This document shows positions 44,586 through 53,792 of a DNA stretch of 64,000 nt, piece by piece; the stretch's first letter is position 1, and each line of letters begins with the position of its first letter. A program made the position numbers and the translations under genes. Source of the DNA: a bacterium (GTDB taxonomy: Bacteria; Zhuqueibacterota; Zhuqueibacteria; Oleimicrobiales; Geothermoviventaceae). The notes beneath the pieces were generated by a model that had not been told where the DNA came from, made no database searches, and saw nothing but the letters and a program-made list of their open reading frames with translations. Location: positions 293,587-357,586 of the forward strand of contig JAPWUV010000003.1 in assembly GCA_028275345.1 (NCBI GenBank). The letters are read 5' to 3'.

Positions 44586-45731
44586 ATGAAGACAGGGCTG
44601 GCCTGCGGAAGTAGCGCCGTCGCATTGGCGTTTCTTCTCCTCCATGCTCCAGCGGCATGTCAGACGACGCGGGACCTGGACCAAATCCGTCGCGACCTGG
44701 AACAGGCCCGGCTGCAATTACGGCAGCAGCAGGTTCGGGAACGCAATCTCCTGGATGAACTGGCGGCGCTGGAGCGGGAGATCGACCTGACGCGTCGGCT
44801 GGTCACCGAGCTTCGTGTGACGGAGGAAAGGCAAAGGCAGCGGATGCACGCCACGGAGAAGCAGATCGCGGCTCTCGAGCAGAGGCTGGAGCGACTGCAG
44901 AGGGCCTACGCCCGCAGGGTCGTCAGTCTCTACAAGTATGGGCGCGTCCGCGATCTCGAGCTGCTGGTGCGTGGCATTTCTCTGCACAAGGTTCTGGTCT
45001 GGTTGAAGCTGGAGCGGATGTTGGTGGAGCAGGACCAAAGGCTACTCCGGCAGCTGATCGAGAGTCGCCAGCGGCTGGAAGCGGAAAGGAAGCGGCTCGA
45101 GTTGCAGAAGGCGGAGCAGACTCAGCTCCTGGCAGAAAAGTCGCGCGAGGAAGCTGAACTCCTGAGGCGGAAACAGGAGCGTGCCGCCATGCTGGAGAAG
45201 GTGCGCCAGGATCGGGAGGCCTATGCCCGGCGGGTCCAGGAGCTAGAGGCTGCGGCCGCGGAGATGCGTCGCCTCATCGGCAAGGATCTGGAAAAGCAGA
45301 CGTCATCGCCGGCCCGGTCGGCCGTTGCGGACTTCGCCTCTCTTCGCGGAAAGCTCCCGTGGCCCGTCCAAGGGGAGGTGATTCAGGGTTTCGGCCGCTT
45401 CAAGCATCCGAAGTTCGGCACGGTGGTGGAGAACTTGGGCATCGACATTCGCGCGCCCATGAACGCACCCGTGAGAGCCGTGGCCGGGGGACGAATCAGC
45501 GCGATCACCTGGCAGCGGGCGAGGGGGAACATCGTGCTGATGGCGCACGACGGCGGTTACTACACGGTATACACGCACTTGGCCGATATCTACGTCAACG
45601 TGGGCCAGGAGGTTGAGGCGGGGGAGGTCATTGGCACCGTTGGGGACACCGGTTCTCTCGAGGGACCGAAGTTGCACTTCGAGATTTGGCATAACACGGA
45701 GAACCTGAACCCGGAGCTCTGGCTCCAGTGA
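44586..45731 (+). CDS. EnvC/NlpD-like murein hydrolase activator (degenerate LytM)
   Basis: 381 residues: signal peptide (to about 26), a very long coiled coil (about 30-245) and a LytM domain (about 260-381). Two of the metal-binding histidines are replaced: the HxxxD site reads N283-L-G-I-D287 and the HxH site reads K362-L-H364. This loss is characteristic of EnvC-type activators, which bind and switch on amidases instead of cutting murein. The Amidase_3 protein at 11.2 kb is a plausible target. There is no close ribosome site; GAGGTG lies 12 bases upstream. The operon continues to holB. Confidence 0.88.
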   Translation: MKTGLACGSSAVALAFLLLHAPAACQTTRDLDQIRRDLEQARLQLRQQQVRERNLLDELAALEREIDLTRRLVTELRVTEERQRQRMHATEKQIAALEQRLERLQRAYARRVVSLYKYGRVRDLELLVRGISLHKVLVWLKLERMLVEQDQRLLRQLIESRQRLEAERKRLELQKAEQTQLLAEKSREEAELLRRKQERAAMLEKVRQDREAYARRVQELEAAAAEMRRLIGKDLEKQTSSPARSAVADFASLRGKLPWPVQGEVIQGFGRFKHPKFGTVVENLGIDIRAPMNAPVRAVAGGRISAITWQRARGNIVLMAHDGGYYTVYTHLADIYVNVGQEVEAGEVIGTVGDTGSLEGPKLHFEIWHNTENLNPELWLQ

Positions 45732-45776
45732 GTGCCGAGGCGGCACTGCGAGGGCAGGGCTGGGAGGTCCGAGCAA

Positions 45777-46874
45777 GTGGCTCTCGATTCGGTCGTGGGG
45801 CAGCAGCGAGTCGCCCAGCTTCTCCGAAGGGTCTTGCATTCGGGGCGGGTGGGCCACGCCTATCTGTTCCACGGGCCTGTGGGCCTCGGCAAATTCCTCA
45901 TGGCGAGGGAATTCGCCAAGGAATTGTTGTGTCAGGCCGTTTCCTCGCCTCGGGGGGCAGCCTGCGAAAGCTGCCCTTCGTGTCGCCAAGTCGACGAGCT
46001 TGCGCACCCGGCGATGCGCCTGGTACTGCCCTCGCCGAAGGAACCGGATCCCTCGGCCGAGCGCGCGATTCTCGATCAGCTGGCGTCTGACCCGTACCGG
46101 GTGGAGCAGATCCTGATCCACCCGACGATATCCATCGAGCGCGTTCGGGAGCTTCGGCAGTTTGCAGCTTACGCAGCTGCTCCGGGCCAGCGGCGGGTGG
46201 TCATCGTTCCGGCGGCGGATCGGATGAGTGTGGAAGCGGGCAATAGCTTCCTGAAGCTCCTGGAGGAGCCGCCGGAGGACATGGTATTGATCCTGACCTC
46301 GAGCGATCCCAACCTGCTGCCGGATACCATCGTCTCCCGATGCCACTTGGTCCGTTTCTCGCCGGTCCCGGAGGGGGTTCTGGCGCAGACCCTGGTGGAG
46401 CGATTCGGCGTGGACGAAGAACGGGCCCGACTCGTGGCGACCCTTTCCGGCGGCAGCTATGCCGAGGCCCTGGCGTGGATCCAGGAGGATACGGCCATGC
46501 TCCGCTCCCAGGCGGTTGAGCTTCTGCGCACGGCCCTGAGGGCGTTACCGGAGCAGGTTCGATTTGCCCAGGAGCTCGCGGGGCGAAGCGACCGCGAGGC
46601 GCGGCATCGGCTCTTGGCCTTCCTGCACGTGCTGCAGCTTTGGTTGCGGGACGCCTGCCTGGTGGCGGAGTTTGGCGAACAGGCGCTGGATCTCCTGGCC
46701 AATCGGGACGATCTCGGTGTCATTCAGCGCTTCAATCAGAATCTCGCTTTCGTGGATTACGACGCTTTGTTCGACGCTCTCGACGAGGCGGCCTTCCAGG
46801 TGCGGAGGAACGTGGCCCTTCGACTTGTGCTCCTCACCCTGATCGGCCGCGTGCGCAGATCTATCCGGAGGTGA
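45777..46874 (+). CDS. holB: DNA polymerase III subunit delta prime
   Basis: 365 residues from the GTG at 45777 with GGGAGG nine bases upstream. It is the AAA+ clamp-loader subunit. VVGQQRVAQLLRRVLHSGRVGHAYLFHGPVGLGK leads into a P-loop in which the final Ser/Thr is Phe (GLGKF), so ATP hydrolysis is unlikely, as is normal for delta prime. The four-cysteine zinc module is CQAVSSPRGAACESCPSC, and the sensor region reads NSFLKLLEEPPEDMVLIL. It works in the replisome with tau/gamma and delta. The PSP1-domain gene follows six bases later, a common pairing. Confidence 0.93.
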   Translation: MALDSVVGQQRVAQLLRRVLHSGRVGHAYLFHGPVGLGKFLMAREFAKELLCQAVSSPRGAACESCPSCRQVDELAHPAMRLVLPSPKEPDPSAERAILDQLASDPYRVEQILIHPTISIERVRELRQFAAYAAAPGQRRVVIVPAADRMSVEAGNSFLKLLEEPPEDMVLILTSSDPNLLPDTIVSRCHLVRFSPVPEGVLAQTLVERFGVDEERARLVATLSGGSYAEALAWIQEDTAMLRSQAVELLRTALRALPEQVRFAQELAGRSDREARHRLLAFLHVLQLWLRDACLVAEFGEQALDLLANRDDLGVIQRFNQNLAFVDYDALFDALDEAAFQVRRNVALRLVLLTLIGRVRRSIRR

Positions 46875-46880
46875 TTTTGG

Positions 46881-47696
46881 ATGTCGGACCTTGTGGAAAT
46901 CGTATTCAAGGGGGAGCGTAAGGAGCTCTTTCTCAACCCGTTACAGTTCCCGTTCCAAGTGGGGGACTACGCCATCGTGGAGGCGGAGCGCGGCGAGGAT
47001 TTGGGTCAAGTGAATCAGACGGGGCCGCTCTTGGCCTGCAAGGGGAGCCCGACGGAACTGCGGCGCATCCTGCGCAAGCCGAGCGCCGAAGACATGCGCC
47101 GCTACCTGGAGAATCGCCAGCTCGAGCAGCAAGCCTTCCGCGTCTGCCTGGAGAAGATCCGCGCCCACGGTCTGCCCATGAAACTGGTGGATGCGGAGTA
47201 CCAGTTCGATCGCAGCAAGATCACCTTCTACTTCACGGCGGAGCAGCGGGTGGATTTTCGGGCGCTGGTGCGGGACCTCGCCTCCCATTTCAAGACCCGC
47301 ATCGAGCTCCGTCAGATCGGCGTGCGGGATGAGGCGCGGCGCTTTGGCGGGTACGGGATGTGTGGCCGGAAGCTGTGCTGCACCACCTGGCTCAAGGAGT
47401 TCGAACCGATCACCACGCAGACCGCCAAGGACCAGATGCTGCCCCTCAACCCGCAAAAGCTCTCGGGGCTGTGCGGGAGGCTTCTCTGCTGCCTCATGTA
47501 CGAGCGCGCGTTCTACCGCGAGATCTTGGCCCATTTTCCGAAGCTCAAGACCCGGATTCGCACGCCGAGAGGCGTTGGGGTGATCGAGAAGATCGACGTG
47601 TTCCGGCGACAGGCGCACGTCCGCCACGAAGACGGGGAGGAGGAGATCCTCCGCGAAGAAGATCTCCGCAACTGTGAGATCGTCACAACGAAGTAG
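46881..47696 (+). CDS. ricT: PSP1-domain protein, RicT (YaaT) homologue
   Basis: 271 residues with GGAGGTGA six bases before the ATG. It has the PSP1 fold and the two cysteine motifs CGRKLCC and CGRLLCC, which in the B. subtilis RicT/RicF/RicA complex hold Fe-S clusters; that complex helps RNase Y mature mRNAs. Partners RicA and RicF are not in the window. Its place between holB and metG is conserved in many bacteria. Confidence 0.9.
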   Translation: MSDLVEIVFKGERKELFLNPLQFPFQVGDYAIVEAERGEDLGQVNQTGPLLACKGSPTELRRILRKPSAEDMRRYLENRQLEQQAFRVCLEKIRAHGLPMKLVDAEYQFDRSKITFYFTAEQRVDFRALVRDLASHFKTRIELRQIGVRDEARRFGGYGMCGRKLCCTTWLKEFEPITTQTAKDQMLPLNPQKLSGLCGRLLCCLMYERAFYREILAHFPKLKTRIRTPRGVGVIEKIDVFRRQAHVRHEDGEEEILREEDLRNCEIVTTK

Positions 47697-47754
47697 CCGG
47701 ATCGGCTGAGAGGCGACGACACAGTACAAGTGGATCCCAACGAGGTGGAGAGAA

Positions 47755-49824
47755 TTGGCCAGAAGGATTCTCGTGACCAGCGCGCTGCCCTACGCCAACG
47801 GCCCTCTGCACTTGGGCCATATGGCGGGGGCCTATCTTCCCGCGGATATCTACGTGCGCTACCAGCGGCTTCGGCGCCAGGATGTGGTGTACATTTGCGG
47901 GAGCGATGAACATGGTGTCCCGATCACCATCATGGCCGAGCAGGAGGGCGTGAGCCCGAAGGTGATCGTCGATCGCTACCACAGCATGAACCAGCGGGAC
48001 TTCGAACGTTTCGGCATCAGCTTCGATAATTACAGCCGGACCTCGCTCCCGTTACACCATCAGACCTCGCAGGAGTTCTTCCTGACGCTCTACAGGAAGG
48101 GCCTGCTGGTGGAGCGGACGGTTAAGCAGCTCTACTGTCCCAAGTGCCGGCGCTTTCTGGCCGATCGTTACGTGGAAGGTCAGTGCCCGCATTGCCATGC
48201 CCCGGGGGCCCGGGGGGACCAATGCGAGGTCTGCGGCAAGTGGATCGATCCCTTGGAGCTGATTGAGCCGCGTTGCAAGATCTGCGGCACGCGACCCGTC
48301 GTCGCCGAGACACGGCACTTCTTCTTGCCTCTGGCCCGCTTCCAGGACCAGCTGCGCCGCTGGCTGGACACGAAGACGAGTTGGAAGGACAACGTGCGGA
48401 ATTTCTGCTACGGCTGGCTCAACGAGGGTCTGCAGGACCGCGCAGTGACGCGCGACCTCTCCTGGGGTGTCCCGGTACCGGTCCCCGGATACGAAGACAA
48501 GGTGCTGTACGTCTGGTTCGATGCGCCCATCGGGTACATCTCCTCAACCAAGGAGTGGGCTATCAAGCGGGGGGAGCCGGAGCTGTGGCGGGAGTATTGG
48601 CAGAAGGAGGATACCGAGCTGGTGCACTTCATCGGCAAAGATAACATTGTCTTCCACGCGATCGTCTGGCCCGCCATCCTGATGGGAGTTGGCGGGTACG
48701 TACTCCCTTCGGAGATTCCCGCCAATGAGTTTCTGAACTTGGAAGGGCGAAAGCTCTCCACCAGTCGCAACTACGCCGTCTGGCTCGGGGAGTACCTGGA
48801 TCGCTTTCCGCCGGATCCGCTGCGCTACTGCCTTGCCGCCAATGCGCCGGAAACGAAGGACAGCGATTTTTCCTGGACGGACTTCCAGGCCAGGAACAAC
48901 AATGAGCTGGCCGATATCCTGGGGAATTTCGTCCATCGGTCTCTCACCTTCGTGCAGCGCTTCTTCGATGGGAAGGTCCCGCCCCGCTCGGAGCTCACGG
49001 AAGCCGATCGCGAGATGCTGGCCATCCTGGAGGCGGCTCCCCAGACGGTTGGGGCTTGCCTCGAGAGATTTGAGGTCCGAAGGGGGGTGCGGGAGTTCAT
49101 GGATGTGGCGCGCTCCTGCAATCGCTACTTCGATAGTCAGGAGCCATGGCGGACGGCCAAGGAGGACCGCAACCGGTGCGCCACCACCCTCAGCGTCTGC
49201 CTTCAGGCGGTGAGGACGCTGGCGATCATCGGGTCCCCTTTCTTGCCCTTCTCCTCGGAACGCCTGTGGAGGATGCTCGGAGAGAAGGCGCGCCTGGAGG
49301 AGCAATTCTGGGATGAGGCGGGGAAGCGGCCTGTCCCGCAGGGAACCGCACTCGGGGAGGTGGAGATCCTATTCCCCAAGATCGCGGATGAGGCCATCGC
49401 CCCGGAGATCGAAAAGCTGCAGAGGATCGCGGCCGAACTGGACGAGCAAAGACCGCCAGCGGAGGGAACGATCGTGTCTGTGAACCTGCCCTTCGGCGAA
49501 GAGATTCCGTACGAGGAGTTTGCCCGGGTGGATCTGAGGGTAGCCCGGGTGAAGATAGCCGAGCGCGTCCCAAATACGGACAAGCTGCTCCGCCTTGTGG
49601 TGGACTTGGGGAGCGAGGAGCGGCAGATCGTTGCCGGGATCGCGGAATTCTATCGGCCGGAGGATCTGGTCGGTCGACTGGTGGTTGTGGTTGCTAATCT
49701 GGCTCCACGAAAGCTGCGGGGCCTGGAGTCTCGCGGCATGCTCCTGGCGGCTGAGGACGTCGACGGCAAGCTTTCCCTGGTGACACTTGATCGCGACATC
49801 GCTTCGGGTTCCAAGGTGAAGTGA
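47755..49824 (+). CDS. metG: methionine-tRNA ligase with C-terminal tRNA-binding domain
   Basis: 689 residues from a TTG start preceded by GAGGTGG. Class I synthetase features: HLGH in YANGPLHLGHMAG, GSDEHG, a connective domain with paired zinc knuckles (CPKC/CPHC and CEVC/CKIC), the KMSKS-type loop KLSTSR, and the anticodon-binding helical domain (NNELADILGNFVHR). A Trbp111/EMAPII-like domain at about 585-689 (FARVDLRVARVKIAERVPN) provides dimerisation and tRNA affinity. TatD follows 10 bases later. Confidence 0.96.
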   Translation: MARRILVTSALPYANGPLHLGHMAGAYLPADIYVRYQRLRRQDVVYICGSDEHGVPITIMAEQEGVSPKVIVDRYHSMNQRDFERFGISFDNYSRTSLPLHHQTSQEFFLTLYRKGLLVERTVKQLYCPKCRRFLADRYVEGQCPHCHAPGARGDQCEVCGKWIDPLELIEPRCKICGTRPVVAETRHFFLPLARFQDQLRRWLDTKTSWKDNVRNFCYGWLNEGLQDRAVTRDLSWGVPVPVPGYEDKVLYVWFDAPIGYISSTKEWAIKRGEPELWREYWQKEDTELVHFIGKDNIVFHAIVWPAILMGVGGYVLPSEIPANEFLNLEGRKLSTSRNYAVWLGEYLDRFPPDPLRYCLAANAPETKDSDFSWTDFQARNNNELADILGNFVHRSLTFVQRFFDGKVPPRSELTEADREMLAILEAAPQTVGACLERFEVRRGVREFMDVARSCNRYFDSQEPWRTAKEDRNRCATTLSVCLQAVRTLAIIGSPFLPFSSERLWRMLGEKARLEEQFWDEAGKRPVPQGTALGEVEILFPKIADEAIAPEIEKLQRIAAELDEQRPPAEGTIVSVNLPFGEEIPYEEFARVDLRVARVKIAERVPNTDKLLRLVVDLGSEERQIVAGIAEFYRPEDLVGRLVVVVANLAPRKLRGLESRGMLLAAEDVDGKLSLVTLDRDIASGSKVK

Positions 49825-49834
49825 CGGCGGCCCC

Positions 49835-50638
49835 ATGCCCCGCTTGCTGGCAGTGGATACCCACGTCCATTTGGACTTCGAGGCCTTCGATCCCGATCGC
49901 GAGGAGGTGATCCTACGGGCTCGCGAGAACGGGATTGTAGGTCTCCTCAATGTGGGGATCGATCTCAGATCCAGCGAGGCCGGTATCCGCCTTGCGGAGA
50001 GCCACGAAGGGGTGTGGGCCGCGGTCGGGGTCCATCCACACGACGTGGCCGAGATTACGACGGCTCACGTGGAGGCATTGGGCGAGGCCGCGAAGCATCC
50101 GAAGGTGGTAGCCATTGGGGAAGTCGGACTCGATTTCTACCGGGACCTCTCCCCGCGCGAAAAGCAGCGGGAAGCGTTCGCCTGGTTTCTCGAACTGGCC
50201 AGGGAAAGGCAACTCCCGGTGATCATCCACACCCGTGCGGCCCACAAAGAGACGCTGGAGATGGTCCGGCGCGAATCGGAAAAGGGGCTTCTCCGGGGGG
50301 TATTCCATTGCTTTTCTGGCGATCGAGAGGTGGCGGAAGAGGTGCTTGGACTCGGTTTCCACATCTCCTTCTGCGGCAACCTAACGTACAAGAATTCCCG
50401 CCTGGCGGAGGTGCTCAGGTTTGTGCCCTTAGAACGCCTTCTCCTCGAGACGGATAGCCCCTTCCTCCCGCCCGAGCCGCACCGGGGAAAGCGAAACGAG
50501 CCTGTCTATCTCCATCTCACGGCTCGGAAGATCGCCGAAGTCAAAGCGGTCCCGCTGTCGGAAGTGTTGGCGCGGACCACGCAGAACGCGATCGAATTAT
50601 TCGGCCTACCGCCCAGTCTGATTGGCGAAGGGGACTGA
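49835..50638 (+). CDS. tatD: TatD-family metal-dependent DNase
   Basis: 267 residues. Metal ligands of the TatD barrel are intact: DTHVHLD, GEVGLDFYRD, IIHTRAA, HCFSG and the C-terminal LLETDSPFLPPEPHRGKRNEP. It acts as a 3'-5' exonuclease or AP-endonuclease-type deoxyribonuclease in repair and DNA turnover. The metG-tatD-ksgA order is widespread. Confidence 0.94.
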   Translation: MPRLLAVDTHVHLDFEAFDPDREEVILRARENGIVGLLNVGIDLRSSEAGIRLAESHEGVWAAVGVHPHDVAEITTAHVEALGEAAKHPKVVAIGEVGLDFYRDLSPREKQREAFAWFLELARERQLPVIIHTRAAHKETLEMVRRESEKGLLRGVFHCFSGDREVAEEVLGLGFHISFCGNLTYKNSRLAEVLRFVPLERLLLETDSPFLPPEPHRGKRNEPVYLHLTARKIAEVKAVPLSEVLARTTQNAIELFGLPPSLIGEGD

Positions 50639-50671
50639 GGCAGCAGAGGCCGTGTAGGCCAGCGAGGAGAC

Positions 50672-51532
50672 GTGCGCAAGACGGTACGACGGCGTCTGGG
50701 GCAGCATTTTCTCATCGACCCCGTGGCCGCGGCCCGGTTGGTCGACTCCCTCGCCTTGGACCCGGGTCAAGACCTCGTGGTGGAGATCGGTGCTGGCCGG
50801 GGAGCGTTGACGGAATTCCTTGCCCCCCGATGCGGCCGGCTGGTCGCCGTGGAGCTGGATTATCAGCTCGCGGCCGGACTCAGCCAGAAGTTTCGGGAGT
50901 ACAGCCATGTGAGCGTGGTCGTCGGGGATTTCCTGAAGCAGGAGCTTCAAGACCTATGCTCCCCGGGTATGCGGCTGAGGATCGTGGGCAACATTCCGTA
51001 CGCGATCACGAGCGCGATCATCCTGCGGATCCTCGAGCCCCGAAGCCGGCGTCTCATTCATGACGTCACGCTGACGGTCCAGCGGGAGGTGGCCGAACGC
51101 ATTGTGGCCAAACCGGGCTCCAAGGCGTACGGGGTCCTGTCGGTGCTGAGCCAATCCCTCGCGGTGCCGGAGGTGCTTTTCGGAATCCCGCCGCGGGCGT
51201 TTCGCCCCCGGCCGTCTGTCTCCTCGGCGGTGGTCCGTTGGGGCCAATTTCGCCAGGCGGAAGAGCTGGGTGCGGACGAGGAGCTTTTCCGACGGCTCCT
51301 GCGAAGCGCCTTCGGACAGCGGCGGAAGATGCTGCGCAACGGTCTCCTCTGGCTTGGCGACGCGCGACTGAGGGCCTTGGAAGCCCTGGGCTGGGATCTG
51401 AACCGACGTCCTGAGGAGCTGAGCCCGGAAGAATGGCTCCAACTTGCGCGGGACGTCAGTTCATTGGGGAGCACCGACGTTGGCCCAGCGGAGGCCAAGG
51501 ACGCCCCCGCGGAGTCCGGCGCGCACGGGTAG
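50672..51532 (+). CDS. rsmA: 16S rRNA dimethyladenosine transferase
   Basis: 286 residues from GTG; GAGGAG is only two bases upstream, tighter than usual, but no better start lies nearby. KsgA motifs: RRRLGQHFLIDP, the SAM-binding VVEIGAGRGALTEFL, the catalytic GNIPYAITSAI, and VQREVAERIVAKPGSKAYGVLSV. It methylates two adenines near the 3' end of 16S rRNA during 30S maturation. recO begins 64 bases later. Confidence 0.95.
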   Translation: MRKTVRRRLGQHFLIDPVAAARLVDSLALDPGQDLVVEIGAGRGALTEFLAPRCGRLVAVELDYQLAAGLSQKFREYSHVSVVVGDFLKQELQDLCSPGMRLRIVGNIPYAITSAIILRILEPRSRRLIHDVTLTVQREVAERIVAKPGSKAYGVLSVLSQSLAVPEVLFGIPPRAFRPRPSVSSAVVRWGQFRQAEELGADEELFRRLLRSAFGQRRKMLRNGLLWLGDARLRALEALGWDLNRRPEELSPEEWLQLARDVSSLGSTDVGPAEAKDAPAESGAHG

Positions 51533-51596
51533 GTCCGGCGGTGCGGCTGCGGAGCAGGCGGGGTCCGTAGCGGAGGACAGGCGGAGATCTTTCGGC

Positions 51597-52409
51597 TTGG
51601 CCATCGAGAAGGCGGAAGGCATTGTCTTGAGGGTGCGCCCCCAGGGAGAAACCAGCAAGCTGGTCCACCTTTACTCCCTTCAGCGGGGGCGATTGGCCCT
51701 CATCGCCAAGGGTGCGCGGTTGCCCAAGAGCAAGTTCGGGGGGGCACTGGATGTCTGCAATCGGATCGCTGTGGTATTCTACACGAAGGAGACTCGGGAG
51801 CTCAACTACCTGCGAGAAGCGGAAATCCTGGAGCGCTTTCCGCGGGTTCAGGCGGATATTGGGCGGCTGGCCGTTGCGGAGCAGGGTTTCGAGATCTTGC
51901 TGCAGCTGGCAATGGCGGGTGAGCCGAACGCCCGGCTCTACCAGCTTGTACTCGATCTCTTACGGGGCCTGAATGAGGCCGAGTCTGGCCTCCGGAACAT
52001 GGGCCGAAGCTTCCTGTTGCACTTCCTGGAGTCGTCGGGCTTCCGTCCGAACCTGGATCGGTGCTCGGTTTGTGGCCGCTCGGCCGTGGGCGACCGAGCT
52101 ACGTTCGAAATAGACCGTGGCAGTTATGTCTGCGCTGAATGTCCGCCGGCCGGGAAGGTGAGCTTTCCGGCGCTCGGCAGGACGGTGGAGTGGGCGCGTT
52201 GGCTACAGCGAGTGCCCCCCTCGAAAGCGGGCGTTCCTGCGCCGCAGATCGTGGGCCAGGAATTGGACCGATGGTTGTGGCTCCATCTTTCCTATCACGT
52301 AGAAGGCGCGGACAAGTTGGTCACCTTCCGGTACGCCGGAAGACTGGCGTTGCGGGAGGGAGAGCTTCCGGAGAATGGGGATAGGAACGGAAAGGAGGCA
52401 AGAGATTAG
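51597..52409 (+). CDS. recO: DNA repair protein RecO
   Basis: 270 residues from a TTG at 51597 (GGAG ten bases upstream). Earlier starts would add a low-complexity Arg/Pro stretch and overlap rsmA. OB-fold start EKAEGIVLRVRPQGETSKLVHLYSLQRGRLALIAKGARLPKSKFGGALD, helical middle, and zinc motif CSVCGRS ... CAEC. RecO loads RecA on SSB-coated DNA in the RecFOR pathway. The glyS ATG directly abuts its stop. Confidence 0.9.
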   Translation: MAIEKAEGIVLRVRPQGETSKLVHLYSLQRGRLALIAKGARLPKSKFGGALDVCNRIAVVFYTKETRELNYLREAEILERFPRVQADIGRLAVAEQGFEILLQLAMAGEPNARLYQLVLDLLRGLNEAESGLRNMGRSFLLHFLESSGFRPNLDRCSVCGRSAVGDRATFEIDRGSYVCAECPPAGKVSFPALGRTVEWARWLQRVPPSKAGVPAPQIVGQELDRWLWLHLSYHVEGADKLVTFRYAGRLALREGELPENGDRNGKEARD

Positions 52410-53717
52410 ATGGGTGAGAAACAGAGCAATCTGATGGACAAGATTGTGTCCCTCTGTCGGCGACGGGGCTTCATCTTCCAGTCCAGCGAGATCTACGGTG
52501 GGCTGGACAGCTGCTACGACTACGGTCCCCTCGGAGTGGAGCTCAAGCGCAACATCAAAGAGGCGTGGTGGCGCAGCATGGTCCGGGAGCGAGAGGACAT
52601 CGTGGGCCTGGATGCTGCCATCCTCATGCATCCGAAGGTGTGGGAGGCCTCGGGTCACGTGGAGGGTTTCACCGATCCTCTGGTGGACTGCAAGCAGTGC
52701 AAACGCCGGTTCCGTGCCGACGAGGTGGAGGGCAAACGGTGTCCCGTCTGCGGGGGAGAACTCACCGAAGCCCGTCAGTTCAACCTGATGTTCAAGACCT
52801 TCATGGGCCCGGTGGAGGATGAGGCGAGCATTGTCTATCTTCGGCCGGAGACGGCGCAGGGGATCTACGTAAACTTCCTCAATGTGTTGAACTCCACCCG
52901 TCTGAAGATCCCCTTCGGGATCGCGCAGATCGGGAAGGCATTCCGGAATGAGATCACCCCGCGCAATTTCATCTTCCGCACGCGCGAGTTCGAGCAGATG
53001 GAAATGCAGTTCTTCGTCAAGCCAGGGACAGACCAGGAGTGGTTCGAGTACTGGCGGGAAAAGCGGATGCAATGGTACATCGATCTGGGCATCCGTCCGC
53101 AGAAGCTACGCTTCCACAAGCATGGTGAGGATGAACTGGCGCATTATGCCGCCGCTGCCTACGATATCCAGTACGAGTTCCCCTTCGGATGGCGCGAGCT
53201 GGAGGGGATCCACAATCGGACGGATTTCGATCTTTCCCGGCACATGCAGTACTCGGGCAAGGACCAGCGCTACTTTGATGACGCCACCCGCGAACGGTAC
53301 ATCCCGTACATCATCGAAACCTCGGCTGGTGCCGATCGCACGGTCTTGACTGTACTGGCCGACGCCTACGACGAGGAGGAAGTGGAAGGCGAGATCCGCA
53401 TCGTCATGCATTTCCATCCCAAAGTGGCCCCGATCAAAGTGGGCGTTTTCCCCCTCGTCAAGCGTGACGGGATGCCGGAGGTGGCTCGGAAGATCGAGCA
53501 GAGCCTGCGGCGGTACTGGATGGTCTTCTACGATGAATCCGGGGCGATCGGCCGCCGCTACCGCCGGCAGGACGAGATCGGCACCCCCTATTGCGTGACC
53601 GTCGACTCCCAGACGCTCCAAGATCAGACCGTCACGGTGCGGGATCGCGACTCCATGCAACAAGAGCGCGTGCCCATGGATCGGCTGGTGGAATACTTCC
53701 GGGAGCGGCTCGACTGA
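52410..53717 (+). CDS. glyS: glycine-tRNA ligase, homodimeric type
   Basis: 435 residues, class II synthetase of the single-polypeptide (alpha2) type. Motif 1 region ([14 protein letters not shown]), a small zinc-like insertion (CKQCKRRF ... CPVCGGEL), [15 protein letters not shown], motif 2 ([28 protein letters not shown]), motif 3 ([14 protein letters not shown]), and an anticodon-binding domain from about 335. The ATG follows the recO stop without a gap; AAAGGAGG lies 11 bases upstream inside recO. Confidence 0.95.
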   Translation: MGEKQSNLMDKIVSLCRRRGFIFQSSEIYGGLDSCYDYGPLGVELKRNIKEAWWRSMVREREDIVGLDAAILMHPKVWEASGHVEGFTDPLVDCKQCKRRFRADEVEGKRCPVCGGELTEARQFNLMFKTFMGPVEDEASIVYLRPETAQGIYVNFLNVLNSTRLKIPFGIAQIGKAFRNEITPRNFIFRTREFEQMEMQFFVKPGTDQEWFEYWREKRMQWYIDLGIRPQKLRFHKHGEDELAHYAAAAYDIQYEFPFGWRELEGIHNRTDFDLSRHMQYSGKDQRYFDDATRERYIPYIIETSAGADRTVLTVLADAYDEEEVEGEIRIVMHFHPKVAPIKVGVFPLVKRDGMPEVARKIEQSLRRYWMVFYDESGAIGRRYRRQDEIGTPYCVTVDSQTLQDQTVTVRDRDSMQQERVPMDRLVEYFRERLD

Positions 53718-53792
53718 AGGCTCCGTCCTGCGGAGGAATGGCCGCCGCGGAATCCTCGGGGGTGGAAGGATGATCTGTGCGGGAGAAGGGCC

